Assembly: GCA_963971285.1 (NCBI GenBank)
Contig: OZ020261.1
Span: forward strand, 1,488,001 to 1,552,000
DNA: 64,000 nt
Source of the DNA: Astropecten irregularis
Lineage: Eukaryota > Echinodermata > Asteroidea > Paxillosida > Astropectinidae
Reading direction: 5' to 3'
The notes below the pieces were generated by a model. The model worked only from the letters and a program-made list of their open reading frames with translations, was not told the DNA's origin and did no database searches. Shown piece by piece: positions 45,642 to 56,344 of the stretch. Made by a program: the position numbers and the translations under genes. How positions within the stretch are numbered: position 1 is the first letter of the stretch; each line of letters starts with the position of its first letter.

Positions 45642-46079
45642 AGTCCCAAGTATAATCCCAAAATCCGTCCGCCGAGCTTATTCATAAAAGCTAAGCACTC
45701 AGAATATTATAATTGAGAGAGTTCTATGAAATTGAGGGATTGAAGAAATAGGGCACTGGACCTCCTGACTGGACAATGGGCTTCCATTTGTGACCATTTT
45801 CGATGCAATCGGATGAGAAAGTGGGTCTATTTAACCCGCTTTACAGAGGGATTTTTTTTATTAAATGGCCGGTGAACTGGAGTGAACCATACTTTGGTTA
45901 AGGGACGGTCGGCTGAGAATGAGTATATCTCAAACATTCAAATGAAAGGTGACATGTTCATCATCATTTATTTTGTGCAACTCAAACACCTGGGAGAGTT
46001 CTAAGTATTTTTAAATGATTTTGAAGAATAAGGAGGTATCACTGTTGTCTTTGGGAGTTTTTTTTACTTGGGTGCAACC
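45642..46079. mobile_element. GGGTGCACCC element, old copy
   Basis: Diverged relative of the pair at 54565 and 55865. It shares AAATCCGTCCGCCGAGCT, GGCTTCCATTTGTGACCATT, GAGTATATCTCAAA and the right end TTTACTTGGGTGCAACC. The left end is worn. It lies in the receptor intron. Confidence 0.75.
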
Positions 46080-46246
46080 AGTAAGACCGCTTACCATTTA
46101 AACTAACTCACGTAAAGGTCAAACCTGCCAAGAAATGCTTACTGTATTAAAGTGAAGGTTGCTGCTCTCAGCTATAGAAACGGAGTTATACATGATTATA
46201 TACCATTCTTTTTAGTGCATTTCCGGTCCCAAATAAGAGGACTTAC

Positions 46247-46356
46247 TTGATAAGATTCAGGAAATGCGTAGGCAGGTTACAGATGGCGAACATGACCACC
46301 ACCACAATCAACATCCGGGCCACTTTACGTCTGGATTCCAGCTGCGTCTCTGTGGA
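46247..46356 (-). CDS. Orexin-type GPCR, exon with TM6
   Basis: The acceptor is ACCATTAAAG behind a pyrimidine tract. The exon reads STETQLESRRKVARMLIVVV and VMFAICNLPTHFLNLI, i.e. the end of intracellular loop 3 and TM6. AICNLP replaces the common CWxP and resembles AICYLP of orexin receptors. The donor is GTAAGTCC after ATCAA. Length 110 = 36x3 + 2, in phase with the TM7 exon. Confidence 0.88.
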
Positions 46357-46430
46357 CTTTAATGGTAGAAGAGAGAAAATTGCAATGGTACCAGTCTATA
46401 CAGTTGGACACTGACGCAATAGTCGTCCAG

Positions 46431-46506
46431 GGTCGATTTCACGAAGCCCTACGATCGATCGTAACTCGAGTTACGAAGGATAACCCATCATATCCTATGT
46501 AGGGCA
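46431..46506. mobile_element. ACGATCGATCGT element, left half
   Basis: GGTCGATTTCACGAAGCCC, CTACGATCGATCGTAACTCG and GGATAACCCATCATATCC; the right half is missing after TATGTAGGGC. Confidence 0.7.
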
Positions 46507-46700
46507 ATGACAATTAAGTGGTTTTCACAGTCACTAGCTGCACAATCTCTGGATGCGGCTGCAAATTACACACGCACCGATGGCAGCCACTAGCAAGTGA
46601 CTGCAGCCGTTTCCATAGACTTGTGTGTTATTTGCGGTCGCAGCTATAGAATTGGCATATGGCCTTATTTACATTCATTGGTTATAACGTCCAGTGTTAA

Positions 46701-47270
46701 GGCCTATTTACACATACGCGACTTTGTCGCACACGCGCAGCTGTTCAAAAGTAAGCGATATGTCGCGCGACTTTTTCCAAATTTTGTGATAAAAATCAAA
46801 ATTAGACCTTCTCTTTTTCAAAAAATTGCCACCTTATATGCCTCATCTTCTTCGTGCTCGGAAGAATACATTTTGCTTAGGGGCCTACTTGTTTTTTTTT
46901 AGCAGCTAGAGTAATCCTATACCCTAAAAAGGAGATCATAATGGCATAATTATGTTGTCTTTTCACCTGGCGTCTATATTAAATGTTTGTTAGATGCCTC
47001 GTACAATTTATTATATTTCTGGACCTCAGTTATTATTTTCTTGTCAATCTTTCCCAAGCAATCAATAGAGCTGGCATGTGAGGACATAGGGAAATACGTG
47101 TGCAACTTTTTTTGTCGCGCGACAAAATCACTTTCAATTTGATTTCAAAAAGTCGCGCGACAGGTCGCACTACTTTGTCGCGTAAATGTAAACACGCCCA
47201 TTGATTTGTGCGCAGTTAAAAATACAGGCGACATTGTCGCGCGACAAAGTCGCGTATGTGTAAATAGGCC
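46701..47270. mobile_element. GGCC/TTAA-type element with GTCGCGCGAC words
   Basis: 570 bp with ends GGCCTATTTACACATACGCG and CGCGTATGTGTAAATAGGCC, continuing into ACTTTGTCGC/GCGACAAAGT. TTAA lies on the left (46697-46700) and TTTA on the right. Repeated GTCGCGCGAC palindromes lie inside near both ends. Its termini resemble those of 33657-33864, so both may belong to one piggyBac-type group. No transposase is present. Confidence 0.75.
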
Positions 47271-47319
47271 TTTATTGTTACCTTACTGCTAAACAATACT
47301 GTGTTATTTCCCATCATCT

Positions 47320-47559
47320 GGGCCAATTTCATACAGCTGCCAAAGCACCAATATTTACTTAAGCACAAGAAACTTGGTACATAAAATCAGTATGCCAGCC
47401 AATACTCCTTGTGAATGTTATGCTCAGCAAACAATGGCCGAATACAAGCCAAATCAGTAAACATCACATGCAAATTTGGTTGGCAATCCTGTTTGATCAA
47501 GGAAGACTTTTCATGCTTTGGCAATGTTTGTGCTTAAGCAGGTCTATGAAATTGGCCAC
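47320..47559. mobile_element. GGGCCAATTTCATAGAG element
   Basis: GGGCCAATTTCATACAGCTG on the left and CAGGTCTATGAAATTGGCC on the right. Interior AAATTTGGTTGGCAATCCTG and TTTGATCAAGGAAGACTTTT as at 44.7 kb. Confidence 0.8.
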
Positions 47560-47665
47560 TGGTCAACAAGGTCAAGTCAAGTATAATGGAGTCGAATGCC
47601 AAGTTGAAATGTCATCAGATTTTTGCAACATCCCTTCCTGACGTAAGCTTCTATTGAATACCGGC

Positions 47666-47819
47666 GTTTCAAAATAGTGCGCCATCATGAGTTTGCAACG
47701 CGTTGACCAATGTGTCAAAACTACGCATCTTTCCACATGCGCAGTTTGTCGACAAAATTAATTTCGCACATTGTGATTGGCCAACGCGTAACAAACTCAT
47801 TGTGGCGCACTTTTGTGAA
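47666..47819. mobile_element. TAGTGCGCCA foldback element
   Basis: About 154 bp with ends TTTCAAAATAGTGCGCCATC and TGTGGCGCACTTTTGTGAA. The inner arms GCAACGCGTTGACCAA and TTGGCCAACGCGTAAC make the whole element fold back. Confidence 0.8.
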
Positions 47820-47898
47820 TCTCCCAAATTGCACGTGAAAGCTTGCACCGGTGAAGAAATGAACCAGGCTTTACGTGAAAGAGTCACGGGCCTTTATA

Positions 47899-48019
47899 AG
47901 GCCTGTTTGTTTTACGCACAAGATCACGAATCCTGCTGATCCAGATCCCATTTTAGCGTACCCTGCGTAAGACGTGAATTCGTAGATCTGGGATCCCGTG
48001 CATTAAACAAACAGGCCCA
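47899..48019. mobile_element. GGCCTGTTTGTTTTACGCAC inverted-repeat element
   Basis: About 120 bp, from GGCCTGTTTGTTTTACGCAC to the inverse GCATTAAACAAACAGGCC, with GATCACGAATCC and GATCTGGGATCCC as inner pair. It ends 43 bp from a receptor exon. Confidence 0.75.
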
Positions 48020-48061
48020 TAGTGTTAGCTCAGGATTTGAAGGAGAATGATAGTCGGGTAC

Positions 48062-48256
48062 CTTGTTCATTGGCGTGGATTTGCTGTGTCCCCTGGCGCT
48101 CTCGGATCTGTTGGTCTCGTCCGTCGGGATACCAGACCACAGCCGCCTACAAACCAGCGAGTAGGCCACGCCCATGAGTATCAGTGGAACGATATAAGTC
48201 ACGATCACCTTGGCGATGTGATAGACCCTCTGCCACGTGGTACCATCCCAGCCCCT
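48062..48256 (-). CDS. Orexin-type GPCR, exon with TM5 and loop 3
   Basis: Acceptor TTTTCTACAG, then RGWDGTTWQRVYHIAKVIVT and YIVPLILMGVAYSLVCRRLW: the end of extracellular loop 2 and TM5. The pattern CFERGW...YH...VTY..PL.LM..AY..V.RRLW is that of orexin/allatotropin receptors. The loop SGIPTDETNRSESARGHSKS follows. The donor is GTACCCGA, a weaker GT site. Length 195 = 65x3, phase 0 on both sides. Confidence 0.88.
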
Positions 48257-48354
48257 CTGTAGAAAAATATTTAAAAATAGTAAAGATGATATTTCGGCAT
48301 CATTTCAGTCATAGCAACCTACGATAGTCTTTTTTTTTTAACACCAATTCAAGC

Positions 48355-48930
48355 TTTAAAGGTACTATCATTCTGGTAGCATACCGGAACAGAAATATTG
48401 ACATATTTTACTTACAAAGTATAAAGTGGTTCTGGTAGAAACATTATGTTAAAATGTGTCTGCCTGAAATGCTGTATTTATCCAGAAAAACTTATGACCA
48501 AAAGCAATTTTGATCTTTTACAGATCAAAAATAACGGTAAAAAGATTTCTGAAATACTGTGGGCGCTTGCCACTGTTTTCTCAAGAAGTGGGCAACTTTA
48601 TACTGGTTTTTGTCAAAGAAATGCAGATTCATGGGCAAAAATGAACAAAATAAAGGAACAAACATCTGTAAGTCACATACAGTCCCCATATTTTGAGAAA
48701 ACAGTGAAAACGCTCACGTTATGTTCAAATTTCACTATTTGTTTTTATCTCACCACAAGATCACGAGTAGCCTGGTCTTTACTCTTTCTGGGTGAAACCA
48801 GTATTTCAGACACAGACATTTCCACGGTATGTTTCTACCAGCACCATCTTCATACCCTATAAGTTATCGTAAATCTGTCAACATTTCTGTTTTGGTTTCT
48901 TACCAAAGTATGATACTACCGTTAAAGGAA
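48355..48930. mobile_element. Two AGGTA-family elements head to head
   Basis: 48355-48600 is an inverted copy (AAAGGTACTATCATTCTGGT, AGCATACCGGAACAGAAATA, TGTATTTATCCAGAAAA). At TTTTTGTCAAAGAAATGCAG (48606) it passes into a forward copy ending CCAAAGTATGATACTACC at about 48923, followed by GTTAA. Together they make a large imperfect palindrome in the intron. Confidence 0.75.
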
Positions 48931-49049
48931 GACTTTGTGCTTAGCAAATGTCCGTGCCAAAATGGCTGTGTGAAATTGTCTATTGGTCGTCAGAGACGTG
49001 GACGACTCTTTTGATTTTGTTTGGTTTTTTGTTTATTATTCTTTCTTAC

Positions 49050-49286
49050 CTCAAAACATCGCGTCATCCAGACTGGCTTGCCGATGAACTCGCCACCAGC
49101 GTGTGACTCGGAGCCCAAGAAGACAGCCTGTGGAACCATGATAGTGAAAGACACGATCCAGATGGAGGCCACGATGAACAGGGTACGCGATGCACGGATG
49201 TGGAACTTAAGCGGTCTGCAGATGGCTAGGTAGCGGTCCACGGCCATGGCTGCTAGGGTGTATACAGACACGGACAGCGATACTTC
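49050..49286 (-). CDS. Orexin-type GPCR, exon with TM3 and TM4
   Basis: Acceptor TTCATCACAG, then EVSLSVSVYTLAAMAVDRYL, AICRPLKFHIRASRTLFIVA and SIWIVSFTIMVPQAVFLGSE. This is TM3 with an intact DRY motif, loop 2, TM4 and part of extracellular loop 2, ending TRCFE, with the Cys that bridges to TM3. SVSV, IWIVS and IMVPQA are strong orexin/allatotropin receptor signatures; in that family the preceding exon ends in YLQ. Donor GTAAGAAAG. Length 237 = 79x3, phase 0. Upstream exon(s) for TM1-TM2 were not found up to 64000. With the other four exons, 311 residues are recovered. Confidence 0.9.
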
Positions 49287-49400
49287 CTGTGATGAAGAGA
49301 TAGACACCAAAGATGGGTCATTGTCAATCGCGAGTAACAGTTCGAGAAAAAATGGCGCCAGTTTTAACATAAGCCGCTTATGGATTTCACAAAACACCTG

Positions 49401-49419
49401 GGGCATTTCTCAAAGCTCA

Positions 49420-49505
<86 letters not shown>

Positions 49506-49728
49506 TTCGGCTCCGGCTCCGGCTTCATCTCTATTTTCAAACGCTGACAATATAGGTTGTGGTTTGCCATTGAAGCTGAAGCTCTGTTGTCCTTTTCAAA
49601 CCAGAGAATCTACTTCCTAACTGCAGCACAAAGCCTGTATTTTGATACCTGTAATTTTGAAACGGATTCACGAAATGGATATATGCGGAGCCGAAGCCGG
49701 AGCTGGAGCCGAGCTTTGAGAAATGCCC
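49401..49728. mobile_element. GGCTCC-ended element with expanded terminal microsatellite
   Basis: Ends GGGCATTTCTCAAAGCTCAG and CGAGCTTTGAGAAATGCCC. The left end contains about 16 GGCTCC units (49430-49525), far more than the two to four in other copies. Interior as in the family (ACAATATAGGTTGTGGTTTG). Confidence 0.85.
49430..49525. repeat. (GGCTCC)n microsatellite, ~16 units
   Basis: A nearly pure hexanucleotide array inside the left terminus of the element at 49401-49728. The last units read GGCTTC. Frames across it read as EP or PA repeats and are not proteins. Confidence 0.97.
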
Positions 49729-49735
49729 ATATGAG

Positions 49736-49915
49736 GCCTTTTCTAAACATTGGTTTCGGCTCCGGCTCTGGCTTCGTCTCTGTCCTCCAAATGCTGCGAA
49801 TACAGGTTGTGGCTTCTCGTTCAATGTGAAGTCAAATGTCTTGTTCAAAAGCGTATCTACTTCCAAGCCGCAGCCAAAGCCTCTACTTTAAAAACATTTA
49901 CTTTAAAATGGATTA
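49736..49915. mobile_element. GGCTCC-ended element, left part
   Basis: CTTTTCTAAACATTGGTTTC, GGCTCCGGCTCTGGCTTC, ATACAGGTTGTGGCTTCTCG and CAAAGCCTCTACTTTAAAA. The right terminus is absent. It lies directly beside the previous copy. Confidence 0.65.
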
Positions 49916-50004
49916 TTGATCACAAATGAACAGCAAAAAAAGGGGGCGCTGGGTCTATATAGAAACTATATACAGGGCCTGGCTGACTAATTGTGTTCAA
50001 CAAT

Positions 50005-50095
50005 TAAACCTGGCTGGTCACATACGACACGGTCACAGTCAGCGCCGGTACGGTATTCTGGAGGTCGCTGGTTCGAATATCGCGCGTACATTTTT
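50005..50095 (+). mobile_element. tRNA-derived SINE-like fragment
   Basis: AGCGCCGGTACGGTATTCTG and the B-box-like GGTTCGAATAT at 50070-50080 repeat the string at 5186-5240. No cloverleaf forms. Confidence 0.45.
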
Positions 50096-50200
50096 ATTCG
50101 TTTACTATTGAATGGCTTAAATTTAACAGGCCCTTGTGGTTATTTGATATACAGAATAGCAGGATAAATGTATCAGTAAATTACTTCGATGTCCGAAATA

Positions 50201-50465
50201 AACTAAAATAAGGTAGGGTTGTGGTGACACCATGTAATCTCTTCTGTGAGAGTGTGTGGTTCTGAGAAGAACCGGTGGTATTATCTCGACGTTCCGAACA
50301 GTGTGCTCTGTTCAACCCTAGCAGAGTGAGTGCAGTCACTCTCCTGAGGACGAACAGAGCACACTGTTCGGAACGTCGAGATAGCCACTGGTTCTTCTCA
50401 GATCCACACACTCTCACAGAAGAGATTACATGGTGTCACCACAATCCTACTTTCTTTTAGTACTT
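50201..50465. mobile_element. Large foldback element with CTGAGGA-hairpin-GGAAC core
   Basis: Arms of about 100 bp: GTGGTGACACCATGTAATCT on the left against AGATTACATGGTGTCACCAC on the right, then TCTCGACGTTCCGAACAGTG against CACTGTTCGGAACGTCGAGA. The centre has CTGAGGA (50344), a GAACAG/CTGTTC hairpin and GGAACG. Layout equals the 34.6-kb element, but the arm sequence is different and no target duplication was found. Confidence 0.8.
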
Positions 50466-51585
50466 CCACCATGCATAGCATCAAGTCTTATTTCTCGAAA
50501 TACACTAGACAATAATTATGCGGCAAACAAGAATTATAGAGAAACAGTATAGAAAAACTTAAACAATATTGAGCCAAATAGTTCCCGATAGCAGACGGAC
50601 AGCTGTTTAGAGCATGCAGTGTCATTTGGCCGCTTTATAAAATCAGTCACAAAACAGCCACATAACTGTCAATAGCTGCCAACTGTAGCCAAAATGCAGA
50701 ACGCAATTTTGACATTTTAAAAGCCATGGCCTTATTTCTTGTCTCCATACCCAAGAAAGCAACAAATCTCTCCGAAGTACAGAATCGCGAAAAATGTGTT
50801 ATTCTTTGCCCTGCGGAGATCGCCAAATTGTCTGTAGTTGGGGTAGGGGGTATGAAAGCCTGTAGCAAGGTTAGGAACAACAGAAAATGTGCCAGTTAAG
50901 GGAGCGAAGTTGAGGGACATGATATTTGCGCCAAAAAGTCATTATTGCTGATTTCCATGGTGCTTTATTGCTCTCCACTGGCAGTCAGTGAAATCGAGGC
51001 TAATTTCCGCCCGTGGAAGTCCCTTTTGTCTCTCTTAACCATGGCAACTGGGCTGCTAACCACATCACGATTAATCAAGGTGTTTTGTGCAAGGCAAGCC
51101 ACGCCCATTGCACTAGTCTTAATTCCAGTCTGCTCAAGTTATAACAGCCTATGGGGAATGATCACGTCTGCTTTGTGGTGCACTGCAAAAAAAAATATCA
51201 GGCATTATGCGCCTTGCACTGGTGTAAATACGATATAACTTTGGGGGTTTTATGGTGAAAATTAATGTTGACGTTTTGAGTCAAAATTTGGAAACATTTT
51301 ACCACTAAACAATAGTTTAGATTAGACAACATTCTGCTAGGATGTAACGTTTGCCTTTGTGCGAGCCCTTTAAAGAACGAAACCGACTCATTGATAAGAC
51401 TACCTTTTCTCGGTTCATAAGATCGCCTAGTAGAGACCATATCGTATAAAAATAAGGATCTTGCCATTGGACTCATTTTGATAGAGTGGATTGGCATTCA
51501 GATATGCTCAAAATGAGTTACAATGTGTATGCAATGTGTAGTTTCATAGTTGGGCATTCTTCGGAGGGAATACTTAAAGCCCTAA
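50466..51585. other. No gene seen
   Basis: Several frames of 60-100 codons on both strands, none with a recognisable domain, splice pattern or amphipathic regularity. No element ends were recognised. Confidence 0.4.
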
Positions 51586-51795
51586 GGCCAATTTCCTCAA
51601 GCACACATTTGCTTAAATTGAAAAGGTCTTCCTTGATCAAACAGGATTACCAACCAAATGTATTTACTGATTTTGACTTGTATTCGGCCATTGGTTGCTG
51701 AGCAAACCATTCACGAGGAGTTTTAGCTGGAATACTGATTATATCTACCAAGTTATATGGTGCCTAAGCAAAGTTTGGTGCTTTAGCAGCTTAAA
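51586..51795. mobile_element. GGGCCAATTTC-family element, worn, opposite orientation
   Basis: AGGCCAATTTCCTCAAGCAC, then GTCTTCCTTGATCAAACAGG and TACCAACCAAATGTATTTAC. The interior reads inverse to the copy at 47320. The right end fades near TTTAGCAGC. Confidence 0.65.
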
Positions 51796-53105
51796 AGCGC
51801 TGCGCACTTGCGCTAAAAGTAGCATCGAACCTCAGACAAACATTGCAACGTGGCCATGCAAACGTGCGGTGAGTGGAAGTATGTGTGCGCGTAGCGCGTG
51901 GTGTGACGTCATTAGTGCGGAACGCTATTAAGCGCCGCACATTTGTTTCTGACCAATCACAGCCGTGGATTATGTCCATCACGCGTTCAACAAATTATAC
52001 GCGCGCGTATGGAGCGTGCGACAGGAACGCACAGTGTAACGTTGGGGAGGAACGCATGTTCATTGCCCACGTGTGCAGTGGGCCTGGGAGGGGCTAACTG
52101 GATTAGTCTATTCGCATGTTAAGAAAAGTACAATCATGCTTAATTCAAAGGCGTGTACGCGAGGTTCGTGTAGCAGCACACAAAGAGCGCCCAATTCTTC
52201 CGCACAACTTTTCAGACATCGTGAAAATTCATTCCTACCCCAATCCTAAATCCACCCAACCCCGATCTGATGATCATTCGCCCCCACAGATATTGCCACC
52301 GCTGTGTGCAACGAGAATTACCACCCAGACACTATGACCAAGCATACAGTCTGACAATGATTGCTGGCTAAAGGGACTTGGTGCACTCAATTCTAGACCT
52401 TCAGGCTATCGATGCAGCTAGCCGGTAGGCCATGGATCTCACTTGAACCAGATCCATACCAAAGTAGGTCTACCCTCTTCATTGAGCATCCCAACGCCAC
52501 TGCCCTTCCCTTACACTTTCCATCCATTAGTTGACAGACAACCAGTATCTATGGTTACCGCACCAAGCAACTGCTTTCCAAACAAAAGGACAGAACACCG
52601 AGGAGTTTTACTTTATATAACGGCGGCTTTGCTTCTTCGTGCCCAGGGGCGGATTGAAACGATGCTGGTCGAACGGACGGACGGACCCCGTTTAGCTCGC
52701 GGTTATTTCAGGCCCTAGATGAATAATTTCAAGCGAATGAAGACGCCGGATTATAGCCTTTGAAAAGCAGAATCCAGAACGAGAAGAGAAAAAGAGGGAA
52801 TTGGGTTAGAGAGAAAAATGGTTTTGTGGTCGGCAGCCCGCGGCAAAATCACTAATAGTCTGACTTTGCGTCTAGCCTGTATGGTGAACACCACAAGGCG
52901 CAGGCCCGAGTTTTCATCGGGAAGGCCAATTTAAAAGAAGTGTCAAATCTCGCCAAGTGAGATGTAATCAGTGGGCTTAGACGAGGCTGGATAAAAGCAA
53001 TAGCATCCCAATTGGCCGAAGTTTTGTGATATTTGGATTGACTTCAGTCGTTTGTAACATGACACAGATTTGGAAGGTTTCAACGCGGCAAGTTAGCAAA
53101 AACAA
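51796..53105. other. CpG-rich part followed by plain intergenic DNA
   Basis: 51800-52090 is CpG-rich (TATACGCGCGCGTATGGAGC) and shares short words with 42205-42250. 52100-53105 contains no supported gene. The 91-codon frame at 52443-52718 has no recognisable features. Confidence 0.4.
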
Positions 53106-53111
53106 CGCCCC

Positions 53112-53252
53112 GGGTCGATTTCACCAAACTCATCACAATTTTCTATAAATCGTAGGACTTGTCACACATCGCAGCCCTACGTAGGATACGATGGGTTATC
53201 CTTCGTAACTTGAGCTACGATCGATCGTAGGGCTTCATGAATTCGATCTCAG
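53112..53252. mobile_element. ACGATCGATCGT element (full, inverted)
   Basis: GGTCGATTTCACCAAACTC to CGTAGGGCTTCATGAATTCG, with CCTACGTAGGATACGATGGG and ACTTGAGCTACGATCGATCG inside. Orientation is opposite to the 35781 copy. Confidence 0.8.
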
Positions 53253-53269
53253 GTTTAGGGGGAGCTTAA

Positions 53270-53626
53270 AGGTAATTTGTATCATACTTTGGTTTTTGTC
53301 AAAGAAATACAGATTCATGGGCAGCGTTTTATACCAAGGAAGACACACTAACAGCCATCTGTGAAATTTCCAGTCCCATACGATGGCCACCTTTTGAGAA
53401 AACAGTGACAAACGCCCACAGTATTTTAAAATATGTTATATTTGATCTTTATAAGATCAAAATTATTTCCGGTCATTGGTTTTATTATTTTCTGGATAAA
53501 TGCAGCATTTCAGGCAGAACAATTTGAACGGTATCTTTCTACTGTCGCCATTTTTATACCCTGTAATTTATAGGTAAATCTGAGAAGATTACTGTTTCGG
53601 TATGATACTAAAGAATGATAGTACCT
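53270..53626. mobile_element. AGGTA/TTAA family element (full)
   Basis: 357 bp between TTAA at 53266-53269 and 53627-53630. AGGTAATTTGTATCATACTT at the left, GAATGATAGTACCT at the right, GATCTTTATAAGATCAAAAT in the middle. Confidence 0.85.
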
Positions 53627-53630
53627 TTAA

Positions 53631-54564
53631 CATTAACCGAATAAACGTTTTTTAACGTTACTTCAATAAGCTTAAATAAAAGGAAGAATCATTGAGGTAT
53701 GGGTGTTAAAACACTCATTCATTAAAAAGGATAACTTGTCAACGACAAAACAAAATCTGTTCTGAAGTAAAAAAAAAAAAAAGAAAAAAAAAAAGGGAAA
53801 CAAAAAAGAGAAGTTAAATCAAGTAAAAAAAACTATTGCAAAATGCTCATCAACCAAAATAATGACCTGAAATATATAAAATGCTTGAAGTGCTTGGAGG
53901 GCCTGATGTTTTGATCCTAGCAGGATCTTTCTCAAAGGCTTCACGTGTAAAATCATTGTAAACATCCTTGAGAAATGAAAGGTCCTATAATCATTTGAAA
54001 TTTATAAACGGATATAGGATTCATCAGTTCACTCGTTTGAAAATGTTACATGTAATCGCTACAGCACTAGTACCACGTATTATTCATATTACTTTTATTA
54101 GGTGGAAATGATTACAGTAACTTAATGGCTTTGCAACAATTGCTTATTTTTTGCGGCCACGGATTTGACACACGGCCCCCACTGACTCCTTTCTGAAAAA
54201 TCATTCCTTTTATATGGCCCTGACGTTGATAAACACATGACGTCCGGATAACGGATGTCACACAATGGCAGCCCAGCGGGTATCCGGGTTATTGTGATCC
54301 GGAGTACATCGTCAATTATCGTTCCGGATAATCATCGGACATGCTCCGGGTTATCCTCCGGGACATGACATGTGGTTTTGTGCTTGTTGTGTATACACCG
54401 TGTAACATCCGGATTGGAACCCGGATTACTATAACCAATTCCGAGTTAATAAATCATACTGTTGCTTACAATATCTGCTTGAGTAAGTCTTACAGACTTT
54501 TTTTTCAGAAAAAAAAAGGTTATCCATTGATCATCCAATGGAGATCCATGGACTTGACACGTAG
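53631..54564. other. No gene seen
   Basis: An A-rich run at 53768-53825. GATCCTAGCAGGATC at 53915 belongs to a recurring hairpin motif (see findings). 54238-54450 has many repeats of TCCGG (CCGGATAACG, CCGGGTTAT, ATCCGGATTGG), probably an old inverted-repeat element. No gene. Confidence 0.45.
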
Positions 54565-55044
54565 GGGTGCACCCAAGTAAATAGGGCCAAAATCCGTCCG
54601 CCGAGCTCATTAATAAAAGTTAAGCACTCAATATATTTTAAATAAGAGAGTTGTGAGAGCTATGAAAATGAAGGATTGAAGAAATATGGCACTGGACCTC
54701 CTGCCTGGACTCTGGGCTTCCATTTGTGACCATTTTTGATGCAATTGGGTGAGAAAGTGGGTCTATTTCAGCCGCTTTGCAGAGGGATGTTTTTTTGAAA
54801 ATGGCTTCTTTGACTGGAGTGATCCATACCTTGTTTTAGGGGTGTTCAGCTGAGAATGAGTATATCTCAAAAATTCAATGGTCACCCTACCATAAATTGA
54901 AAAGAAAATGAAAGGTGACATGTTGGTCATCATTTTTCTGTGTAACTTGAACAGCTGTGAGAGTTCTGTATATTTTTAAATGATTTTTGAAGTTTGATGA
55001 TTTATCACTGTTGTCTATAGGAGTTTATTTACTTGGGTGCAACC
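54565..55044. mobile_element. GGGTGCACCC element, left copy of a pair
   Basis: 480 bp with ends GGGTGCACCCAAGTAAA and TTTACTTGGGTGCAACC (17-bp inverted repeat). Left neighbour bases are GTAG, right neighbour bases TATA. Nearly identical to 55865-56344. Confidence 0.9.
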
Positions 55045-55864
55045 TATAGTGCAGAATGGTGGCGTCCATTTTGTTTTGGATGGTGATATGTAAACATGTG
55101 TTTTTTTTGCTGCTGTCTCTCTATAACAGGCTCCAAAAAGACATAAAACTGGAAATGACATGAAAAACAGGCTTATGGCATGTTGTATCTCTGGGTTTTC
55201 AGTGTTTTATTTTAAAAAAGTACAGTGGAGTAAACATTTTGTCAGAAGTGTCAACGACTGCACAAAGTAAACACAGGGTACATGTGTAAGGCATTTGGAT
55301 GGAATCAAAACATGGTATGTAATGCACAGAAAATGGTGTGTTTTTTCTGTAGTTTTGATATTTTCTGTGGGTGGAAATAATCTTGGACTGTAGTACACCT
55401 AGGGTGTGTTACTTCATACATGTATTTCACTACTAGGCTGTCTAAAAGAGATCACCTTGTGCATTAAATGAGTGTGTGTCCTCAAAATCTTTGACAAGCC
55501 CCCCCCCCCCCTTCCATCCTTTATCCACCCCCAAAGTGGGACCCCAAAGTGGCTATGTCCACTGCAAAATGATCCCAGATGAACACATGAAGCAAGAAAT
55601 TTGTGTAACAGAGAGGATTTACACCAGATTTGGTGTTGTGGAATGGAGAATTCTCATGTTCAAAATCTTAGCATGTTAATAAGCTATATGCTTTCCCATG
55701 TACAACTGTACACAAAACATGGCCGCCACCCCAGATGCGAACCCCTGCCATTTCGCAGAGGAGCAATATTTTTCAATTTTCTTTTCAAATAAGTGACCTT
55801 TGGAATATTCTGCTTCCCCTCAGTGTGGTATGGTGTCAAAATATGGACACTATCTGCTCTTATA
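55045..55864. other. 820-bp segment between two identical elements
   Basis: It begins TATAG and ends CTTATA. A C run (55499-55510) is inside. No gene or terminus was recognised. Its frames of 60-70 codons have no features. Confidence 0.6.
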
Positions 55865-56344
55865 GGGTGCACCCAAGTAAATAGGGCCAAAATCCGTCCG
55901 CCGAGCTCATTAATAAAAGTTAAGCACTCAATATATTTTAAATAAGAGAGTTGTGAGAGCTATGAAAATGAAGGATTGAAGAAATATGGCACTGGACCTC
56001 CTGCCTGGACTCTGGGCTTCCATTTGTGACCATTTTTGATGCAATTGGGTGAGAAAGTGGGTCTATTTCAGCCGCTTTGCAGAGGGATGTTTTTTTGAAA
56101 ATGGCTTCTTTGACTGGAGTGATCCATACCTTGTTTTAGGGGTGTTCAGCTGAGAATGAGTATATCTCAAAAATTCAATGGTCACCCTACCATAAATTGA
56201 AAAGAAAATGAAAGGTGACATGTTGGTCATCATTTTTCTGTGTAACTTGAACAGCTGTGAGAGTTCTGTATATTTTTAAATGATTTTTGAAGTTTGATGA
56301 TTTATCACTGTTGTCTATGGGAGTTTATTTACTTGGGTGCAACC
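55865..56344. mobile_element. GGGTGCACCC element, right copy of a pair
   Basis: 480 bp, same length and almost the same sequence as 54565-55044. Left neighbour bases are TATA, right neighbour bases GTAG. Confidence 0.9.

Noticed and set aside
49364-49620. Frames with EPEPEP or PAPAPA repeats
   Set aside because: Pure products of the GGCTCC hexanucleotide array inside a mobile element.
54565-56344. Short LTR-type element with two terminal repeats
   Set aside because: Each 480-bp copy has its own inverted ends and a diverged solo relative at 45.6 kb; no primer-binding site or polypurine tract is evident beside the inner ends.
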